Shown here: one piece after another, positions 8,332 to 22,241 of the stretch | Position numbering within the stretch: position 1 is the stretch's first letter | Layout of the letters: each line of letters opens with the position of its first letter | The notes under the pieces: generated by a model | Told to the model about the DNA's origin: nothing | Databases searched by the model: none | The model's input: only the letters and a program-made list of their open reading frames with translations | Translations under genes and position numbers: made by a program | Source of the DNA: Martensiomyces pterosporus | Taxonomy: Eukaryota; Kickxellomycota; Kickxellomycetes; Kickxellales; Kickxellaceae | Assembly (NCBI GenBank): GCA_025201845.1 | Contig: MU603968.1 | Location: forward strand, 1-64,000 | Direction: 5' to 3' | DNA: 64,000 bases

Positions 8332-9966
8332 TCATGGAAGGTTGCAGGCACCAGGATTGCGCGCACACCAGAGCGGCTGCATAGGCTCAGCGTTGATGCC
8401 ACGGCCAACCATCCTAAACCGCTGCTCATGCAGTCTCGACGCAACCTCGCCAGTCGTGCGCACACGTCCATTGGCATCCTTCTTCCCGGACCAGGCAGTC
8501 TCAGCAAGGGCACATGCCCTGGGCCAGATCTTTGGATCCACCCTATGCTCGTCTGTCTGCGGCGTCCACACGCACACCTCGCCACCCAGAACCAGCTTCT
8601 GCTGCTCCACGTCAGTGACGTTGGCCAGGGGATCAAAGTTGTAAATATGCATCCAGGTCTTGAATGGATCGCACCACGAGTCATCGTCCGAATTAGAGTA
8701 CCACCCGCCTTCGCCGCAGTCCAAGTAGTATGCGTTGGACGGTGATGCAATGGAGCGGTATCCCCTGGCAACTGCCTTGGGGATCGATGTCTCGTCGATC
8801 CACGTTTGGATCACAGTGTCCTTGGGCGGCGTATACGTTGAGTGGAACAGAGTCTCTTCCCAGCTGAACGCCGCTTTCCCCTGCTTCTGCAGGTGCCCAT
8901 GCACTTCGGAGTAGAACCTGGCCAGCAGCGACTCGATGTCCTCGCGTGGGTGCTGCTTCAGGTACTCCTGCACGTATGCATCGTCTTTCCAGCAATTGCG
9001 GTTGACCTCGTCGCCGCCCAGATGGAAGAAATGGTCGGGGAACAGCTGGGCGTACTCGCCTACGATGTCTTTCGTCAGCGCAATCGACTCGTTCTTCGCA
9101 ATGTTCAGCTGGCCACTGCCGGGGTCCGCCGCATAGGGCGTCCAGTCAGGCAGAACGTTCATGCAGCTCATGAGCTCCGGGTGCGAGTATCCGATGGCCA
9201 TGGTGTGGCCAGGGACGTCGAACTCGGGGATGACGCGGATGCCCCTTTCCTTGGCGTGCTGAATCACCCTCTGCACATCCTGGTACGAGTACTGCCACTC
9301 GGGCCCATACGACCCCTTTGCCTGCAGCTCCGGGTGCGTCTTCGATTGGATGGGCCACGAGTGCGAGTCAACAATGTGCCAGTGGAACACGTTCATCTTG
9401 TTGTAGGACATGGCGTCCAGCGTGCGCAGGATGGCGCGGACGGGGAAGTAGTTACGCGCGGTGTCAAAGAGGATGCCGCGGTGCGGGAATGCCGGCGCAT
9501 CGCGGATGTGGATGGGCGTGTTCTGGATTGCTCTGCCCTGTCCATTCGCTGACACAAGCTGCGAAAACGTCTCCAGCCCGTGCAGCGCGCCGTACGGTGT
9601 CTTGGCTGTCAGCGTGGCCTCGCCGTCCACGGGGATGCTGAGCTCGTAGGACTCGTCAACACCGAACTGCAGGTCATCTGTGGCGCTGGAAACTGCCACC
9701 TTGAGCCCGCGGAACGTGCCCGATGTCCTGAGCACGCCCTGCTTGTAGTTCACGGGTGCGGTGAAGTGCTCGCGGTTGATGATGTCTGAGTACCGCTGGA
9801 TGGCGCTCCTGAGAACTGGCGTGGAGCTGCCATCGTCGGCGCTGATGGTGACCCAGTTGACGCTGCTGTGGGATTTGCCTTGCTCAAACGTTCTTGGAAG
9901 TGGCCAGACGCCCAAGACCGCAGGGAGAAGGGCAGCAAGGGTTGCAACAGATGCAGTGACCTTCAT
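8332..9966 (-). CDS. HEX1: secreted beta-N-acetylhexosaminidase (GH20)
   Basis: A 544-residue GH20 enzyme. Residues 1-19 form a signal peptide (VATLAALLPAVLGV). A GH20b-like N-terminal domain follows, then the TIM barrel from about residue 162 (PHRGILFDTARNYFP), with HWHIVDSHSWP near 195 and the catalytic pair in HLGGDEVN (Asp319-Glu320). WSGKKDANG and ERFRMVGRGI-like C-terminal features match fungal chitobiases. It cleaves terminal N-acetylglucosamine from chitooligosaccharides in the cell wall or outside the cell. Single exon with ATG at 9966. The substrate-assisted mechanism is family knowledge; the exact specificity is unknown. Confidence 0.95.
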   Translation of the reverse strand: MKVTASVATLAALLPAVLGVWPLPRTFEQGKSHSSVNWVTISADDGSSTPVLRSAIQRYSDIINREHFTAPVNYKQGVLRTSGTFRGLKVAVSSATDDLQFGVDESYELSIPVDGEATLTAKTPYGALHGLETFSQLVSANGQGRAIQNTPIHIRDAPAFPHRGILFDTARNYFPVRAILRTLDAMSYNKMNVFHWHIVDSHSWPIQSKTHPELQAKGSYGPEWQYSYQDVQRVIQHAKERGIRVIPEFDVPGHTMAIGYSHPELMSCMNVLPDWTPYAADPGSGQLNIAKNESIALTKDIVGEYAQLFPDHFFHLGGDEVNRNCWKDDAYVQEYLKQHPREDIESLLARFYSEVHGHLQKQGKAAFSWEETLFHSTYTPPKDTVIQTWIDETSIPKAVARGYRSIASPSNAYYLDCGEGGWYSNSDDDSWCDPFKTWMHIYNFDPLANVTDVEQQKLVLGGEVCVWTPQTDEHRVDPKIWPRACALAETAWSGKKDANGRVRTTGEVASRLHEQRFRMVGRGINAEPMQPLWCARNPGACNLP

Positions 9967-10427
9967 GGCTCGGGGTGTTTGGGTGCGAACGATGGCGGTG
10001 CTATTGTATAACTAGACTGTGCTTGCTGACTAGGAAGACAACCAAGGAGGTGTAGGCGTTTTGCAAATGAGGAGGAGCGGGCGCGCCCTTTTATTATCTA
10101 CGCCCAGGCGCACATGCCCGTGTGTTTCCTCCCTCTCCCCCCTTCGCGCTGGCCAAATGCCAGGCAATTTCTCGGCAAACAGCAGCACTGGGTGGGTGCG
10201 AATCCTTCAGACTCCGCAGGGATTCTCTTCTTGTAATTTGGCAATAACAGCGAGAGCGCAGCCTGCTCGGACCATTTCCATGCACTTTAGCAACCACGAG
10301 CCTGCACCCGGTTTTCCAGCGGGAATGAAGGAGAGGCGGTCATGTGTCAAGCCTCGCTACATGAAGGGGCATCTGCAGGTATCAGCTTGGGTTGTAACAT
10401 CAGCAAGAGCAAAGTCAGAAAGAAGAA
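9967..10427. other. intergenic, hexosaminidase promoter region
   Basis: A 461-bp spacer upstream of the hexosaminidase and downstream of ARG5,6. No conserved reading frame is visible. Confidence 0.5.
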
Positions 10428-14748
<4,321 letters not shown>

Positions 14749-16008
14749 ATGTCTGCTGCTGCCGTCGCCCCTGGATCCAAGGGTAAGGTTCTTCTTGCCT
14801 ACTCTGGTGGTCTCGACACATCGTGCATCCTTGTCTGGCTCATCGATCAGGGCTACGAGGTCCTTGCCTACATGGCCAACGTCGGCCAGGAGGAGGACTT
14901 TGAGGCCGCGCGCGAGAAGGCTCTCAAGGTCGGAGCCACCAAGGTCTTCATCGAGGATCTCCGCCGCGAGCTGGTCGAGGAGCTCGTCATCCCCACCATC
15001 CAGGCCAACGCGGTATACGAGACCGTCTACCTTCTCGGCACCTCCGTGGCTCGCCCCGTCATCGCCCGCTCGCAGGTCCAGATCGCCCAACGCGAGGGAT
15101 GCACGCACGTCTCGCACGGATGCACTGGCAAGGGCAACGACCAGGTCCGCTTCGAGCTTGCCTACTACGCGTTAGACCCCAAGCTGCAGGTCATCGCGCC
15201 CTGGCGCATTCCCGAGTTCTACACGCGCTTCCCAGGCCGCGCTGCCCTCCTCGAGTACGCCGCCGAGAAGAACATCCCTGTCTCGCAGACGCCCAGCAAG
15301 CCGTGGTCCACTGACGAGAACCTCTTCCACATCTCCTACGAGGCCGGCATCCTGGAGGACCCCAATGTTACCCCGCCCAAGGACATGTGGAAGCTCACCG
15401 TCGACCCCGAGGAGGCGCCCAACACCCCCGAGCGCATCACCATCACCTTCAAGGAGGGCAAGCCCACCCGCGTCACAAACGAGGCCGATGGCACCGACCT
15501 CACCGATCCCCTGGACCTCTTCCTCTACCTCAACACCGTCGCCCGCCGCAACGGCGTCGGCCGCATCGACATTGTCGAGAACCGCTTCATCGGCATCAAG
15601 TCCCGTGGCTGCTACGAGACGCCCGGAGGCACCGTCCTCCGCGCCGCCCACATCGACCTCGAGGGCCTTGTGCTTGACCGTGAGGTCCGCGCCTTCCGCG
15701 ACGAGCACATCACCCCGACCTTCGGCAAGATCATGTACAACGGCCTGTACTTCTCGCCCGAGGGCGACCTTCTCACCAAGATGGTCCCGCTCACTCAGAC
15801 CAACGTCAACGGCTCCGTTCGCGTCAAGCTCTACAAGGGCAGCCTGACCATGGAGGGCCGCTGGAGCGACTCGGAGAAGCTCTACGACATGGAGGAGTCC
15901 TCGATGGATGTCCAGGGCGGCTTTGAGCCCACCGACTCGGAGGGCTTCATCAAGATCCAGAGCATCCGCCTCAAGAAGTGGGGTGCCAAGCTCCAGGAGA
16001 AGAACTAA
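14749..16008 (+). CDS. ARG1: argininosuccinate synthase
   Basis: A 419-residue enzyme that ligates citrulline and aspartate using ATP, the penultimate step of arginine synthesis, in the cytosol. The PP-loop AYSGGLDTSCIL is at residues 17-28. Other conserved blocks are YEVLAYMANVGQEEDF, THVSHGCTGKGNDQVRFE and GIKSRGCYETPGG, and the length matches the family. Strong codon bias (GCC/GTC/CTC, AAG) compared with neighbours suggests high expression. Divergent from ARG5,6. Single exon. Confidence 0.97.
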   Translation: MSAAAVAPGSKGKVLLAYSGGLDTSCILVWLIDQGYEVLAYMANVGQEEDFEAAREKALKVGATKVFIEDLRRELVEELVIPTIQANAVYETVYLLGTSVARPVIARSQVQIAQREGCTHVSHGCTGKGNDQVRFELAYYALDPKLQVIAPWRIPEFYTRFPGRAALLEYAAEKNIPVSQTPSKPWSTDENLFHISYEAGILEDPNVTPPKDMWKLTVDPEEAPNTPERITITFKEGKPTRVTNEADGTDLTDPLDLFLYLNTVARRNGVGRIDIVENRFIGIKSRGCYETPGGTVLRAAHIDLEGLVLDREVRAFRDEHITPTFGKIMYNGLYFSPEGDLLTKMVPLTQTNVNGSVRVKLYKGSLTMEGRWSDSEKLYDMEESSMDVQGGFEPTDSEGFIKIQSIRLKKWGAKLQEKN

Positions 16009-16114
16009 AAACAAAAATAGCATGCTCTCTTCCCAGTGCTGCTCAGCGCTTAGTTAATGTAAATTCAAACAGAGGTGCTGCCATTATCTATTACACAAAG
16101 TGAAGCAGTGCTAT

Positions 16115-16576
16115 TCAGTCGATCTCTCTGCGCACGGCGCTGCTGTATCCATACTGGTCCCACACGCGATCCAGCACAGGCTTGACGCGGTCTCTCATCG
16201 CTGCCCACGCAAGCAGGCCGACGACGAGCAGCAGGAACCCAGTGACGATAAGCTCGTCCTGCACCGAGTCTCTCTGGAAGCACAGCGGCACAATCTCCTC
16301 ATCCACAGCCGCGCCGTCGCACAGCTGGGGCTCGGCTATCCCGCACAAATGCCGTGTGCAGTTCATGCAGACGTTGGGCATCAGTGTGTCTACATCGATG
16401 GGCGCTGACGCGTGTGGGAGGTGCGAGAGCGCAAACTTTGTCAGCTCGACTATTGTGGAGTTCTGTCCACAGGTGCATTTGCAGAACTTTGTCGAGTCTG
16501 CCGCATGTGCGAGCTGGATTAGCACAGCGAATGCAAAGGCGAATGCAACCTGCATGAAAGGCTGTTTAGACCGCAT
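16115..16576 (-). CDS. small Cys-rich type I membrane protein of unknown function
   Basis: A 153-residue protein. Residues 1-25 form a signal peptide ending AHA. The luminal/extracellular part has eight cysteines (32, 34, 36, 70, 73, 78, 86, 99), including a CKCTC cluster and CMNCTRHLC. One membrane span lies at about 108-127, with a short basic cytoplasmic tail. The cysteine pattern with a CFQRDS-like motif before the span resembles small fungal secretory-pathway proteins I cannot name. It is convergent with ARG1 (106 bp between stops). The architecture is well supported; function is not. Confidence 0.72.
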   Translation of the reverse strand: MRSKQPFMQVAFAFAFAVLIQLAHAADSTKFCKCTCGQNSTIVELTKFALSHLPHASAPIDVDTLMPNVCMNCTRHLCGIAEPQLCDGAAVDEEIVPLCFQRDSVQDELIVTGFLLLVVGLLAWAAMRDRVKPVLDRVWDQYGYSSAVRREID

Positions 16577-16906
16577 TGTGCCCTGCTAGTCCCTTCGTGT
16601 GTCTGGGTATGGAATGGCCGCTATCAAATGGTCGGAAGCGCATTTATGCAAACGAGAGATATGCCAAGAAAAATTCCGGCAATACTGCAGAAATCTGCGC
16701 TCTGGTTGATAGCGCTTTGGCGAGAACGCCTTGGTTTACGGGCACTTGCCACGTGAAGCGCAAATGCGGGGCACCGCACATGTCTGCGACACGAGATACC
16801 GCTCTCGTAGGGTGCAGCAGCAGCTTGGAGGTAAAGACAGGGTGTGGTATTTGGAAGACGCTACTTGAAATAATATTAATGAAACGAATCCCTGCTGGCA
16901 CGCGTG
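16577..16906. other. intergenic, upstream of the Cys-rich membrane protein gene
   Basis: A 330-bp spacer, with the 3' end of the NASP gene on its right. Nothing recognised. Confidence 0.5.
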
Positions 16907-18124
16907 CTAATCAGCAGACTCCTCGCCCTTGACCCGCTTGGCGTCAATATCCTCGGCCTCAGCCTTGCGCTTTCCATTCATCTCGGCAGCGGCCTCGTTC
17001 GGCTTGGCCTTGCTCTTTTTCGGCTTGATGAGACTTGTGACATCATTGATATTGCCCGACTCCATGGCCTGCTTAAACATCGCCTTGGCCTTCTCCGCCA
17101 GCTTGCTCTCCTCCGACGTCAGCGCATTCAGGTCCACAGGCTTCTGGGGCGCCTTCCACTCCTCGATCTTGCCTGCAACATCCGCCAAGACCTCCTTCAG
17201 CGACTCAGCCTCCTCCTTATCCTCGGGCGTCGATGACTTCTCCAAGCTCCTCAGCCTATTGCCCAGGATGCGCTGCACGTCGCCCATCAGCTCCAGCGCC
17301 TTTGTGTTGTCCTTGTTGTACTCATGGGCCAGGGCCACCTTGTAGTAAAGCTCGGCAAGCTCGCGGTTGTCGTCGCCCAGATACTGCATCTTGACCTCCA
17401 GCGCCGCGGTAAAGTCCTTGACGGCCTGGGCAAAGTTCTCCGACTCCAGGGAAACGTCGCCGAGGAGCATCAGGGTCTCTGCGTACTTGAGCTGCGACTT
17501 GCTGTCGGTGGCCTTCGATTGAATGACACGCGCGAGGTCGAGCACATCCCAAGCAGCTGCAAAGTCATCCTGCTCCTCCTGCTCCTCCGGTTCTTCCTGC
17601 TCTTCCTGCTCCGGCTCCTCTTCCTCACCATCCTTGGTTGCAGAGTCTCCGTTCTTGGCGGCTTTGCTCGACGATCCCTCGCCCGACGGTTTGTCAAACT
17701 GCTCCAGCGCCTCAATCTGGCGGAAATCCGGCTCCCCTTCAAACTTGATGTTGGCCTTTGTCGGCGCCGCTTCCTCCTCCTCACCGCCCGCTTGCAAACC
17801 GCCGGTGGCCGCCTCGGCGAGGGTCTTTTGCGCCAGCAGGGCGTTCTGCTCAATTGCGTGCTGCAGGAGCGAGCGCCCGTACATCACAAGGCAGTCGGCG
17901 TACCTCTGTGACTCGCTGCCGAATGTCTGCTCGGTTATCGACGAGAGCTCGCCAAAGTTCTCGATGGCGTCTTCCCAGTTGCCCAGAGCGAATGCACGCG
18001 TGCCCATTTCGAGCAAATCAGCAATGACCGGCATCACGGCGCTGTAGGCGCTCTGCATTTCGGCGGCAGCTGTGGACTCGGCGGGCTCTTGCGTGTTGTC
18101 GGCCTGCTTTCCCTTGTCGGTCAT
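16907..18124 (-). CDS. NASP/Sim3/Hif1-family histone chaperone (SHNi-TPR)
   Basis: A 405-residue TPR chaperone. TPR1 lies near residues 34-66 (MGTRAFALGNWEDAIENF). TPR2 is split by a long acidic Glu/Gln tract (about 165-200), the diagnostic SHNi arrangement. The SHNi-TPR motif follows (AETLMLLGDVSLESENFAQAVKDFTAALEV, given here in parts: LLGDVSLESENF then QAVKDFTAALE), then LAELYYKVALAHEYN, coiled coil and a basic C-terminal tail (KRKAEAEDIDAKRVK) that looks like a nuclear localisation signal. The family binds H3-H4 (or CENP-A in Sim3) and shields histones before deposition. Which paralogue it is cannot be decided here. Divergent from the Med28-like gene. Confidence 0.9.
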   Translation of the reverse strand: MTDKGKQADNTQEPAESTAAAEMQSAYSAVMPVIADLLEMGTRAFALGNWEDAIENFGELSSITEQTFGSESQRYADCLVMYGRSLLQHAIEQNALLAQKTLAEAATGGLQAGGEEEEAAPTKANIKFEGEPDFRQIEALEQFDKPSGEGSSSKAAKNGDSATKDGEEEEPEQEEQEEPEEQEEQDDFAAAWDVLDLARVIQSKATDSKSQLKYAETLMLLGDVSLESENFAQAVKDFTAALEVKMQYLGDDNRELAELYYKVALAHEYNKDNTKALELMGDVQRILGNRLRSLEKSSTPEDKEEAESLKEVLADVAGKIEEWKAPQKPVDLNALTSEESKLAEKAKAMFKQAMESGNINDVTSLIKPKKSKAKPNEAAAEMNGKRKAEAEDIDAKRVKGEESAD

Positions 18125-18420
18125 TCTTAAGAGAGTATTTCTATAGCGCTTTGTTTACGATATGAGGAGCTCCAAAACAGCATGGAGGAGAGAAGAAAAA
18201 GAGGGGCTGTGGTGTGTGGGAGCAAACAACAGCCAAGCGGCGAGCGTGTCGTTTTTATTATGATTTGCATTATTCGTGAGAGCAACGCGCCCCGATTTCG
18301 CGTTTCAGTAGCCATAAACGTGGGGGCAGCGAGACCATGCAGTTAACAACCCACATATTTTCCTTGGGTCCAAGAGATGCCCCAAACGCGTCTTCAGCCC
18401 CTGCTTTTACTTCACGCACA

Positions 18421-18786
18421 ATGGACGCTCTATTCAATCGGCTGGACGAGCAGGTGGAGACCGCACTGCAGACACTGTTTCCACCCGCAAACGACATCTC
18501 GGCAACCAGCGACGCACAGCAGCGGGCGCAGGACTTTGCCACCCAGGTGGGCATCGTGCACAACCAGCTCATCGAGCTGAAGGGCAAGCTCGACGACCTG
18601 CCCAGCATCACTAACGACCCACATGCAATGCTGGAGAAGGAGATCGCCGACTTGCGCCAGGACATCAAGGCCAAAGACGAGGTGCTGGAGAGGCACCGCG
18701 ACACACTGAGCAATTGCGCGGATAGACTGAATCAGGTAGACAGGGACAACCGCGCACAGCTCGAAGGTCGAGGAGAAGCATCGTAG
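18421..18786 (+). CDS. small coiled-coil protein, Mediator subunit 28-like
   Basis: A 121-residue helical protein. An N-terminal amphipathic helix (FNRLDEQVETALQTLF) is followed by a second helix (QDFATQVGIVHNQLIELKGKL) and a C-terminal coiled coil (EKEIADLRQDIKAKDEVLERH). The helix order and the EDV/EI-x-LR-x-[ED]-[LI]-x-x-KD pattern resemble metazoan MED28; Med9/Med11/Med21-like coils are alternatives. An in-frame ATG at 18337 would add 28 residues of low similarity; 18421 is chosen because the amphipathic helix begins there. The 296-bp divergent promoter is shared with the NASP gene. The Mediator assignment is tentative. Confidence 0.5.
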   Translation: MDALFNRLDEQVETALQTLFPPANDISATSDAQQRAQDFATQVGIVHNQLIELKGKLDDLPSITNDPHAMLEKEIADLRQDIKAKDEVLERHRDTLSNCADRLNQVDRDNRAQLEGRGEAS

Positions 18787-18872
18787 AGCCAGCACAGGTC
18801 TCGCATGTCTCGAGGTCGATTGTAGCCGGGATAGCGAGCGTGGTTTCAATAGCGCATCAAGCAAAATGACTC

Positions 18873-21848
18873 CTAAACTAGTTTGCGAATCTTGTCAAAA
18901 ATGTAAGCAGCGTCGCGCTCACTCAAATACGACTTGATCTGCGAGGCGAGCTCGCCCGAAGCAGCGTCCTTGCGCAAAGCCAAGGCAATTGACTTCAGCA
19001 CAGGCGCCTGGTTCATGTAGTACGTGTTCTTTCTGAACAGCCCAATCCCCAGGCTCTTGTCAACAGCCACCAGGTACTCAAGGCACATTTCCATGCCCTC
19101 CTGAGTGCCACGGCTAAGGTGCTTCAGCTGCACATCAGCCATGCGGCTGATCAGCTCCGGAGTGAGCCTGATCTGCTTGAGCTCGATCGCCTGCAAAACC
19201 CACCTCTCCCAGACCAGTGCACGCTCCGTGAACCCAGCACTGATGTATGCGCCAACAAGCGACATGACCATGGCGTACTCCCAGTCCCGCACAAACTGCT
19301 TGTTTGACAGCGACCCGGGCTGCTTGCGCTCAATGCCCATAGTCTCTAGTGCCTGCTCGGCAGTAAGCCCGCTTTCAGGCAAGAACATGTTGCGCTTGCC
19401 GCGAGAATCCCGGCTCAGCCCCGCCACCTGCCACTGCTTCAGCAGTGCTGCGGAGACACGGCCTTGGTAGTTCATGATTGCGAGCCACGTAGCAAATGCG
19501 TGCTCCACACCAGCAACAGACGACCGGTTGTTGCCCATGTAACTGACGATGTGCACAAACGAGGGCTCGCCAATTTGCGTGTGCTTTGAGGAGTAGTTGA
19601 GCTGGTTGAAGATGGCCAGTGCCTTCTCCACCTCGCCACACGCAAAGCAGACGCGCATGTAAAGCTCGTGGATCTTTGGCGCAACCACATAGTTATTGAG
19701 CGCCTCCAGGCTGTCGACTGTGTCGCGAGCAACGGCGATGTTGCGCGAGGTAGCGCAGCAGTACAGCAAGGCCGTTGCGATACGAGGTGTGAGTGGCATT
19801 GGTTTCTCCTGCGTGCGCATCAGCGAGCGCACCTGGGTAGTGGCCGCATCAGCGCCCCGCCTGAACGTCGACAGGGCGCACAGCATCTGCTCGTAGAAAG
19901 CGTGGTTGCGAGTGTTTGCCAATGCAAGCGAGCTGGGGACAATCCGCACTTGCGACACATCCAGGGAATCGCCAAGTACCGCCATCGCCTGCTGGTGGTT
20001 TCCCTGCAAGACAGCAACCCACATGCGGATTGGATAGAGCCTGTGGTCCGCACACTCGTCGCCCTCGGCGATGCGGGCCAGATCCAGAAGCTTCTCCGTG
20101 TACGGGTGCATGCTGGTCTGCCCAATGCTGCGCAGGAATTCGTCAGCTGGGACAAACGACGAGTCGTCCTTGAAGTTGCCTCTGCGTGACATGTGCCAGA
20201 GAGCAGACGGTAGAGCAGCCAGAAGTGCTGGCTCAACGTCAGCCACGGATAGTGTGAGCCCAGGGATGTATTCTTGCGCATGCTCCACCTCGCTCTGAAT
20301 AATATCCATCTTTTTCTTTTGGTGCATCCTGGGACTGAGCACAACGGCCCACAGGAAGTCTCTCAGCGGGCCTGTACCGGCACCGACCCCACGCAACAGC
20401 AACTGCTCGTTGCTGTCCGCATCTGTCTGGACCACCTTTCGTCTGTAGCTGCGCTCAAGGCTATGGAGCCGCTTAGCAAGCTGGCCTAGCGAAACAGCGT
20501 CCTGGTGTTTGCCAATGGTCTGTGCCATCGAATAGAGCACGCACTCGCAGCTAAACAGCAGCTTGTCGAGGCCACTCTGCCTCCATGTCTCGCGACTCAG
20601 CACCTTGCGCATGCTTGACTGAACCCCAACGAACTGCGCTACGATCTTGTCCGTGTACCCAGGCGTATACTTGACGCTCCTTTGCCTCGACGCAATCGTG
20701 TGGAAATTTTGCGTGAGCGGCAGCCGAGGGATTACTGCGCGCATGCAGGCGAGGAGGATGTGCAGCTGGGTTTGGTGGCGTGTGACTTCGCGGTCAAATC
20801 CAGTCTGGTCTTCGGTCCACACAGCCTCGTCGTTGTAAAGCTCGTTGACTCGGGTATTCGCCTCGTCGAATCTTGTGCACTCGGCAAGCGACATGCTAAT
20901 GGCCACTTGAGCCTCAATCCTGTGCTCCTTGGACAGATCCGCGAGCGTCGCTAGTATTTCGAGAGCAGATTCAGGGTCCATGCAGCGAGCATGCGCAAGA
21001 GCAAGCTCGTACCTTTCCTGCTGCGACATTGCGTCCATGCTGAGGCGCCGCACAACTTGGTTTAGTGCATGCCTGTTCGAGGTAAACCCAGCAATCCGGA
21101 TGCGAATAGCCCTGGCGGCTTCATTTGACGCCTCTACCTGGTAATCGCTGATAAGCTGCAGTGCAGTGAGCCCAGCCAGGTGCCTCTCAGGCAAAGACGC
21201 AAAGCGAGGGGACAAGATCGCATCGAGGACCGCAGAAAGCACCGCTGGATCGATTGACTTGTTTGCGGCCATTCCCACCTGCGTGAACCGCTTATCTGTG
21301 TACTTGCCAAACAGGCTTGGTCGCAGATCAACTATCAGGTTGAGGCAGTCAAGGCACTCTTCCCAGACGTGCTGCCGTTTGATTACCTCGACAAGTGCAA
21401 GCGTCACTTTGCTGTCCTGAATAACATGCGCCGTAGGCTGCCCGCTGCTTGTTTGCAGCTGTCCCTCGCGCTTCATCCGGAGCACGGTCTGATACGCGCT
21501 CAACACATCGCCCCCAGCGACATGTGTAGAAAGAGTGTCTAGTGCAGCCAATCTTGGAATGATCGCTTGTGCAGTTGATCCGCCTGAGTGTCCCAATCCC
21601 TGGTCTACTGTGCCCAGTGACATAGTGGCGAGTTGGCGGGCATGGCGATGCCCGATCCGCAGCTGCTTGCTGCTCCGCATGGTGCTGTAGTGGTCCTTCG
21701 CAGGTGCACCTAGCCGAAGGCGGCGTGTGTGGATGGTTCTGGGAGTGCTTGACACGCTCAAGGCACCGCCAGCTGCAGCAGAAGCAACAGCAGAAGCAGC
21801 CCCTCTGCTCAAAATGTGGGTGGCTGCTGGATTCCGAATAGCTGACAT
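18873..21848 (-). CDS. large PPR/TPR-like helical-repeat protein, probably mitochondrial
   Basis: A 991-residue protein with a long basic, Ser/Ala/Arg-rich N-terminus (about residues 1-75) consistent with a mitochondrial presequence. The rest is predicted almost entirely helical. A recognisable PPR unit pattern occurs near residues 730-790 (KIHELYMRVCFACGEVEKAL then AIFNQL). The C-terminus (SYLSERDAAYIFDKIRKLV) is helical. ATG 21848 is the first ATG of the frame. PPR proteins act in organellar RNA processing, stability or translation; no specific homologue is recognised. It is divergent from the derlin gene and 86 bp from the Med28-like gene's stop. Confidence 0.75.
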   Translation of the reverse strand: MSAIRNPAATHILSRGAASAVASAAAGGALSVSSTPRTIHTRRLRLGAPAKDHYSTMRSSKQLRIGHRHARQLATMSLGTVDQGLGHSGGSTAQAIIPRLAALDTLSTHVAGGDVLSAYQTVLRMKREGQLQTSSGQPTAHVIQDSKVTLALVEVIKRQHVWEECLDCLNLIVDLRPSLFGKYTDKRFTQVGMAANKSIDPAVLSAVLDAILSPRFASLPERHLAGLTALQLISDYQVEASNEAARAIRIRIAGFTSNRHALNQVVRRLSMDAMSQQERYELALAHARCMDPESALEILATLADLSKEHRIEAQVAISMSLAECTRFDEANTRVNELYNDEAVWTEDQTGFDREVTRHQTQLHILLACMRAVIPRLPLTQNFHTIASRQRSVKYTPGYTDKIVAQFVGVQSSMRKVLSRETWRQSGLDKLLFSCECVLYSMAQTIGKHQDAVSLGQLAKRLHSLERSYRRKVVQTDADSNEQLLLRGVGAGTGPLRDFLWAVVLSPRMHQKKKMDIIQSEVEHAQEYIPGLTLSVADVEPALLAALPSALWHMSRRGNFKDDSSFVPADEFLRSIGQTSMHPYTEKLLDLARIAEGDECADHRLYPIRMWVAVLQGNHQQAMAVLGDSLDVSQVRIVPSSLALANTRNHAFYEQMLCALSTFRRGADAATTQVRSLMRTQEKPMPLTPRIATALLYCCATSRNIAVARDTVDSLEALNNYVVAPKIHELYMRVCFACGEVEKALAIFNQLNYSSKHTQIGEPSFVHIVSYMGNNRSSVAGVEHAFATWLAIMNYQGRVSAALLKQWQVAGLSRDSRGKRNMFLPESGLTAEQALETMGIERKQPGSLSNKQFVRDWEYAMVMSLVGAYISAGFTERALVWERWVLQAIELKQIRLTPELISRMADVQLKHLSRGTQEGMEMCLEYLVAVDKSLGIGLFRKNTYYMNQAPVLKSIALALRKDAASGELASQIKSYLSERDAAYIFDKIRKLV

Positions 21849-22241
21849 GGCCAAGATTCACCAGTCCCCGAAAAAGGCAGCTTTTGTGACTGGAAGCAAA
21901 TGTAATTTTGGAGGACGACGACAGACAGACCAGGCAAAATGAGAGGCAAAGGAGGCGCGATATGGGGGATTCTATAAGCAATGCGGTCCAACGCACCAAG
22001 AAAAAATAGATAGCGCCTGCTGTCTGTGACTCGGCTAGCTCCGAGTCGACATGGCAGGGGGAGCTGCTGCTGGCAAGTTGACGTTAAATAGCAAGCAACC
22101 ACATCATCGCTGCCTGTTTGCCACCATGCTTTATTTCTGCTTTGCAGGTGCGCTTTCCCCTCTAAATACACGCTCCTCTTCAACACACACATTCCTTGCT
22201 CTTGTTCCCGCCCCAACCTCACCGCTCTGCAGCTCCAGAAG
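21849..22241. other. divergent promoter, PPR-like gene and derlin
   Basis: A 393-bp region between two divergent starts, with a pyrimidine-rich stretch upstream of the derlin ATG (about 22150-22235). No other feature seen. Confidence 0.5.
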
